A DNA stretch of 64,000 nt, taken from Allobosea sp. BK604. GTDB lineage: Bacteria; Pseudomonadota; Alphaproteobacteria; Rhizobiales; Beijerinckiaceae. This document shows positions 60,813 through 64,000 of this stretch, one piece after another (the first letter of the stretch is position 1; every line of letters begins with the position of its first letter). The translations under genes were made by a program, and so were the position numbers. The stretch spans positions 62,001-126,000 of the forward strand of contig NZ_SLZF01000013.1 of assembly GCF_004341515.1 (NCBI RefSeq), in the 5' to 3' direction. A model generated the notes under the pieces. It was given only the letters and a program-made list of their open reading frames with translations. It had not been told where the DNA came from and did no database searches.

Positions 60813-61430
60813 ATGAAGCCTCTCATTCCCGAGCAGACTGCGCTGATCGTCATCGATGTGCAGAAGGCCTTCGAGGAGATCGCGGCCAATGGCGTCCAGC
60901 GCAACAACCCGCAGGCCGAGGTGCGGATCGCCGATCTGCTCGCGGCCTTCCGTGCCGCAGGCGTCGCGATCATCCATATCCGCCACGCGTCGCTGGAGCC
61001 GGCTTCGCGTTTCCGCGCCGGGGCACCGGGCTATCAGGTGAGCGATGTCGCGCGTGAGCGGCCGGGCGAGCCTGTCGTGGTCAAGCACGTCAACAGCTCC
61101 TTCATCGGCACCGATCTGGAGCAGCGCCTGCGCGATGCGGGCTTGTCGACGCTCGTGATCGTCGGCGCCACCACCAACCATTGCGTGGAGACGACGACGC
61201 GCATGGCCGGCAATCTCGGCTTTGACGCCAGGCTGGTGCGCGACGCGACCTGGACCTTCGCGCGCACCGGGCCGGATGGCGAGCACCATAGGGCCGAGGC
61301 CATCCACGCGATGACGCTCTCCAATCTCTCGGATGAATTCGCCGAAATCGTCACCGCAGAGCAGATCATCGCAGCTGTCGCGCAAGAAGGTGCCAAGGCT
61401 GACCGCGCCGCCATGGCCGAGCGGGTGTGA
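60813..61430 (+). CDS. Cysteine hydrolase, isochorismatase family
   Basis: A 205-residue alpha/beta hydrolase. The catalytic triad is D15 in LIVIDVQKAF, K91 in VVVKHVNSSF and C124 in GATTNHCVETTTRMAG, so it should be active. Family members hydrolyse nicotinamide, N-carbamoylsarcosine, ureido compounds or isochorismate; the true substrate is not evident. It starts three bases after the thiolase stop and overlaps the cupin gene, so it is part of the fatty acid operon. Confidence 0.88.
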   Translation: MKPLIPEQTALIVIDVQKAFEEIAANGVQRNNPQAEVRIADLLAAFRAAGVAIIHIRHASLEPASRFRAGAPGYQVSDVARERPGEPVVVKHVNSSFIGTDLEQRLRDAGLSTLVIVGATTNHCVETTTRMAGNLGFDARLVRDATWTFARTGPDGEHHRAEAIHAMTLSNLSDEFAEIVTAEQIIAAVAQEGAKADRAAMAERV

Positions 61431-61432
61431 CA

Positions 61433-61891
61433 ATGCCGAAGCTCGACATCGACGCCATCCCGCTGCGGACCGGAAGCTACTATCCGGCGGAATTCGTCCC
61501 GCCCGTGCAGGGGCGCAGCTCGCGCAGTCTCGGCGATGCCGGCGGCCTCACCCAGTTCGGCGTCCGCATCTGCTATCTCGATCCGGGCGCCTGGTCGTCG
61601 CAGCGCCATTGGCACGAGCAGGAGGACGAGTTCGTCATGGCGCTGACCGGCGATCTCGTCCTGATCGACAATGCCGGCGAGCAGCCGCTGCGGCCGGGCG
61701 AATGCGCCGCCTTCAAGGCGGGCGACGGCAATGGCCACAAGATCGTCAACCGCTCTTCGGCGCCAGGCTCCTTCCTGGTCGTCGGCACGCGCGCTCCGGT
61801 CGATAGGGCACATTACCCCGATATCGACCTCGTCATGAACAAGGACGCTGACGGCGTCCGCTACACCCACCGGGATGGAACGCCCTACTGA
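61433..61891 (+). CDS. Cupin domain protein
   Basis: A small cupin of 152 residues. The metal-binding motif is present: RHWHEQEDEFVMALTGDLVL (His, His, Glu) followed by LRPGECAAFKAGDGNGHKIV (second His). The C-terminal part (DIDLVMNKDADGVRYTHRDG) is typical of a subgroup found near catabolic genes. The ATG three bases after the preceding stop was chosen; a GTG overlapping that stop is possible. Enzymatic or sensory role unknown. Confidence 0.82.
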   Translation: MPKLDIDAIPLRTGSYYPAEFVPPVQGRSSRSLGDAGGLTQFGVRICYLDPGAWSSQRHWHEQEDEFVMALTGDLVLIDNAGEQPLRPGECAAFKAGDGNGHKIVNRSSAPGSFLVVGTRAPVDRAHYPDIDLVMNKDADGVRYTHRDGTPY

Positions 61892-61923
61892 CGCATCGCG
61901 CGCGAGGGCAGGGAGGAAGACCG

Positions 61924-64000
61924 ATGAACCTCACCAATTTCCGCTTCGAGACCGATTCCGACGGCATCGCGACCCTGACCTGGGACATGCCGGAGCGCTC
62001 GATGAACGTCATCACCCCCGAGGTCATGGCCGAGCTCGACCAGGCCATCGACAAGGTCGCCTCGGACGAGGCGATCAAGGGCTGCGTCATCACCTCCGGC
62101 AAGGAGGCCTTCTCCGGCGGCGCCGACCTCACCATGCTGCAGACGCTGCGCGATCTCTATCTCGGCCTGGTCAAGGAGAAGGGCGAGGAGGTCGCGATGC
62201 AGACCTTCTTCGACGAGAGCCGCAAGCTTTCGCTGCTCTACCGCAAGCTCGAGACCTGCGGGAAACCCTTTGCCGCCGCGATCCACGGCGTCTGCCTCGG
62301 CGGCGCCTTCGAGCTCGCGCTCGCCTGCCAGTACCGCGTCGTCTCGGACGATGCCTCGACCCGCGTCGGCCTGCCCGAGGTCAAGGTCGGGCTCTTTCCT
62401 GGCGCCGGCGGCACCCAGCGCGTCGCGCGCCTGATGCAGACCGGCGACGCGCTGCAGATGATGTTCAAGGGCGAGCAGATCAAAGCCCTGCCGGCCCGCA
62501 ATATGGGCCTCGTCCACGCCGCCGTGCCGCGCGACCAGCTCGTGCAGAACGCCAGGGACTGGCTCAAGGCCAACCCGCAGGCCAAGGCCCCCTGGGACGA
62601 CCCGAAGTTCAAGCTGCCCTCGAACAAGGTCTATTCGCCGGCCGGCATGCAGATCTGGCCGCCGGCCAATGCGATCTATCGCCGCGAGACCAACGACAAC
62701 TACCCGGCAGCCCGCGCCATCCTGAGCGCGGTCTATGAAGGGCTGCAGATGCCGATCGATCTCGGCCTGCGCATCGAGAGCCGCTATTTCGCGAAGATCC
62801 TGCGCTCGAAGGAGGCGGCGTCGATGATCCGCTCGCTCTTCGTCTCGATGCAGGACCTCAACAAGGGCGCCCGGCGCCCGGCCGATGTGCCGCCGAGCAA
62901 GCTCAAGAGGGTCGGCGTCGTCGGCGCCGGCTTCATGGGCGCCGGCATCGCCTATGTCAGCGCCAATGCCGGCCTCGAGGTCGTGCTGATCGACCGGGAC
63001 ATGGAGGCGGCCGAGAAGGGCAAGGCCTATTCGCACAAGCTCATCTCCGACCAGATCATGAAAGGCCGCGCCAAGACCGCCGACCGCGACGCGCTGCTCG
63101 GGCGCATCAAGGCCAGCGCCGACTATGCCGACCTCAAGGGCTGCGACCTGATCGTCGAGGCCGTGTTCGAGGACCCCAAGGTCAAGGCCGAGGTCATCAC
63201 CAAGGTGGAGGCGGTCGTCGGCCCGCGCACGATCTTCGGCTCCAACACCTCGACCCTGCCGATCACCGGGCTCGCCTCGCATTCTCAGCGGCCGAAGAAT
63301 TTCATCGGCATCCATTTCTTCTCGCCGGTCGAGAAGATGCTGCTGGTCGAGATCATCATGGCCCGGAAGACCGGCAAGAAGGCGCTCGCCATGGCGCTCG
63401 ACTTCGTCCGCGCCATCAGGAAAACGCCGATCGTCGTCAACGACACCCGCGGCTTCTACGCCAATCGCTGCGTCGGCAATTACATCCGCGAGGGCCATCT
63501 CATGCTGATGGAGGGCGTGCCGCCGGCAATGATCGAGGCCGCCGGCAAGCAGGCCGGCATGCCGGTCGGCCCGCTCTCGCTCAATGACGAGGTTGCCGTC
63601 GATCTCGCCTGGAAAGTGCTGAAGGCGACCAAGGCCCAGCTCGGCGAAGGCTCTGTCGATCCGGGACAGGAGAAGCTGCTAGGCGAGATGGTCGAAAAAT
63701 ATGGCCGCCTCGGCCGCAAGAACGGCAAGGGCTTCTACGACTATCCGGAGACTGGTCCCAAGCGCCTCTGGCCCGGCCTCGCCGAGCTGGTCTCGAGCCA
63801 TATTCCGCCCGAGAAGGTCGATATGGAGGAGCTCAAGCACCGCCTTCTGGTCACACAGGCGCTGGAAGCCGCCCGCACCTATGAGGAGGGCGTCGTCACC
63901 GACCCACGCGAGGCCGATGTCGGCTCGATCATCGGCTTCGGCTTCGCGCCTTACTCTGGCGGCACACTCAGCTATATCGACAATATGGGTGCGGCCGCCT
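61924..64000 (+). CDS. fadJ: Bifunctional enoyl-CoA hydratase / 3-hydroxyacyl-CoA dehydrogenase (partial)
   Basis: Runs off the right edge after ~692 codons without a stop. The N-terminal crotonase domain (residues ~1-250) has GKEAFSGGADLTML and IHGVCLGGAFELALACQYRV (oxyanion hole and catalytic Glu region), then GLPEVKVGLFPGAGGTQRVA. The NAD-binding domain begins near RVGVVGAGFMGAGIAYVSAN, followed by SNTSTLPITGLA, IHFFSPVEKMLLVEII and the C-terminal domain (NDTRGFYANRCVGNYIREGH). It performs hydration and NAD-linked oxidation in beta-oxidation, the steps between the dehydrogenase and thiolase of this operon. GGAGGAAGACCG precedes the ATG. Confidence 0.93.
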   Translation, partial: MNLTNFRFETDSDGIATLTWDMPERSMNVITPEVMAELDQAIDKVASDEAIKGCVITSGKEAFSGGADLTMLQTLRDLYLGLVKEKGEEVAMQTFFDESRKLSLLYRKLETCGKPFAAAIHGVCLGGAFELALACQYRVVSDDASTRVGLPEVKVGLFPGAGGTQRVARLMQTGDALQMMFKGEQIKALPARNMGLVHAAVPRDQLVQNARDWLKANPQAKAPWDDPKFKLPSNKVYSPAGMQIWPPANAIYRRETNDNYPAARAILSAVYEGLQMPIDLGLRIESRYFAKILRSKEAASMIRSLFVSMQDLNKGARRPADVPPSKLKRVGVVGAGFMGAGIAYVSANAGLEVVLIDRDMEAAEKGKAYSHKLISDQIMKGRAKTADRDALLGRIKASADYADLKGCDLIVEAVFEDPKVKAEVITKVEAVVGPRTIFGSNTSTLPITGLASHSQRPKNFIGIHFFSPVEKMLLVEIIMARKTGKKALAMALDFVRAIRKTPIVVNDTRGFYANRCVGNYIREGHLMLMEGVPPAMIEAAGKQAGMPVGPLSLNDEVAVDLAWKVLKATKAQLGEGSVDPGQEKLLGEMVEKYGRLGRKNGKGFYDYPETGPKRLWPGLAELVSSHIPPEKVDMEELKHRLLVTQALEAARTYEEGVVTDPREADVGSIIGFGFAPYSGGTLSYIDNMGAAA

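Overview
The window is high-GC (roughly two-thirds G+C), densely packed bacterial DNA with about 56 protein genes, no rRNA, no tRNA that I can recognise and no CRISPR array. Gene content points to an alphaproteobacterium of the Hyphomicrobiales (Rhizobiales), possibly Bosea or a close relative. The clues are the three-subunit periplasmic formate dehydrogenase with its DUF3305/DUF3306/DUF6352-type accessory genes, a PodJ-like polarity protein and several families of short dispersed palindromic repeats. The genus is an inference from gene content, not a measured placement.

Layout. 0-8.8 kb: a large transglutaminase-like/DUF2126 protein on the minus strand, then a complete five-gene peptide-type ABC importer operon. 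8.9-11.8 kb: glucose-6-phosphate dehydrogenase, 6-phosphogluconolactonase and KDPG aldolase, an Entner-Doudoroff set without the dehydratase. 11.8-21.4 kb: single-gene units (FAD oxidoreductase, M20 amidohydrolase, a ClC-type chloride channel broken by a frameshift, purC, an MFS transporter divergent from an XRE-cupin regulator, a Gly/Tyr-rich secreted protein, a PLP-dependent dehydratase). 21.5-28.7 kb: argE followed by a second complete peptide-type ABC importer. 28.7-29.9 kb: an O-antigen-ligase-like membrane protein.

30.1-51 kb is the centrepiece, a formate dehydrogenase locus of about 21 kb. It carries the catalytic subunits (alpha with cysteine rather than selenocysteine, beta with four FeS clusters, gamma cytochrome b) and a small Tat-targeted protein. 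Cofactor genes are mobA, mobB, moeA and fdhD. Sulfur/FeS-handling genes are tusA and mrp. A group of poorly characterised partners lies among them: a 679-residue multi-cluster ferredoxin-like protein, a biotin/lipoate-ligase-like protein that lacks the expected catalytic lysine, DUF6505-, DUF6352-, DUF3305- and DUF3306-type proteins, a WD40-cytochrome c fusion, and a TorD-type chaperone fused to a Cro/YdaS-like helix-turn-helix. A GATAA-N7-TTATC dyad lies just upstream of that fusion gene. I consider this fusion and the accessory block the best candidates for undescribed biology.

51-56.5 kb: a TIGR02186/TauE pair and a 1201-residue PodJ-like protein. 56.9-64 kb: a MerR regulator, a strong terminator, a perfect inverted repeat, and a beta-oxidation operon (acyl-CoA dehydrogenase, thiolase, isochorismatase-like hydrolase, cupin, and a bifunctional enoyl-CoA hydratase/3-hydroxyacyl-CoA dehydrogenase that runs off the window end).

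Four families of short non-coding repeats are present, including three copies of a ~103-bp double hairpin (two begin inside the stop codon of the preceding gene) and one 129-bp element made of three abutting perfect hairpins inside 9-bp terminal inverted repeats.
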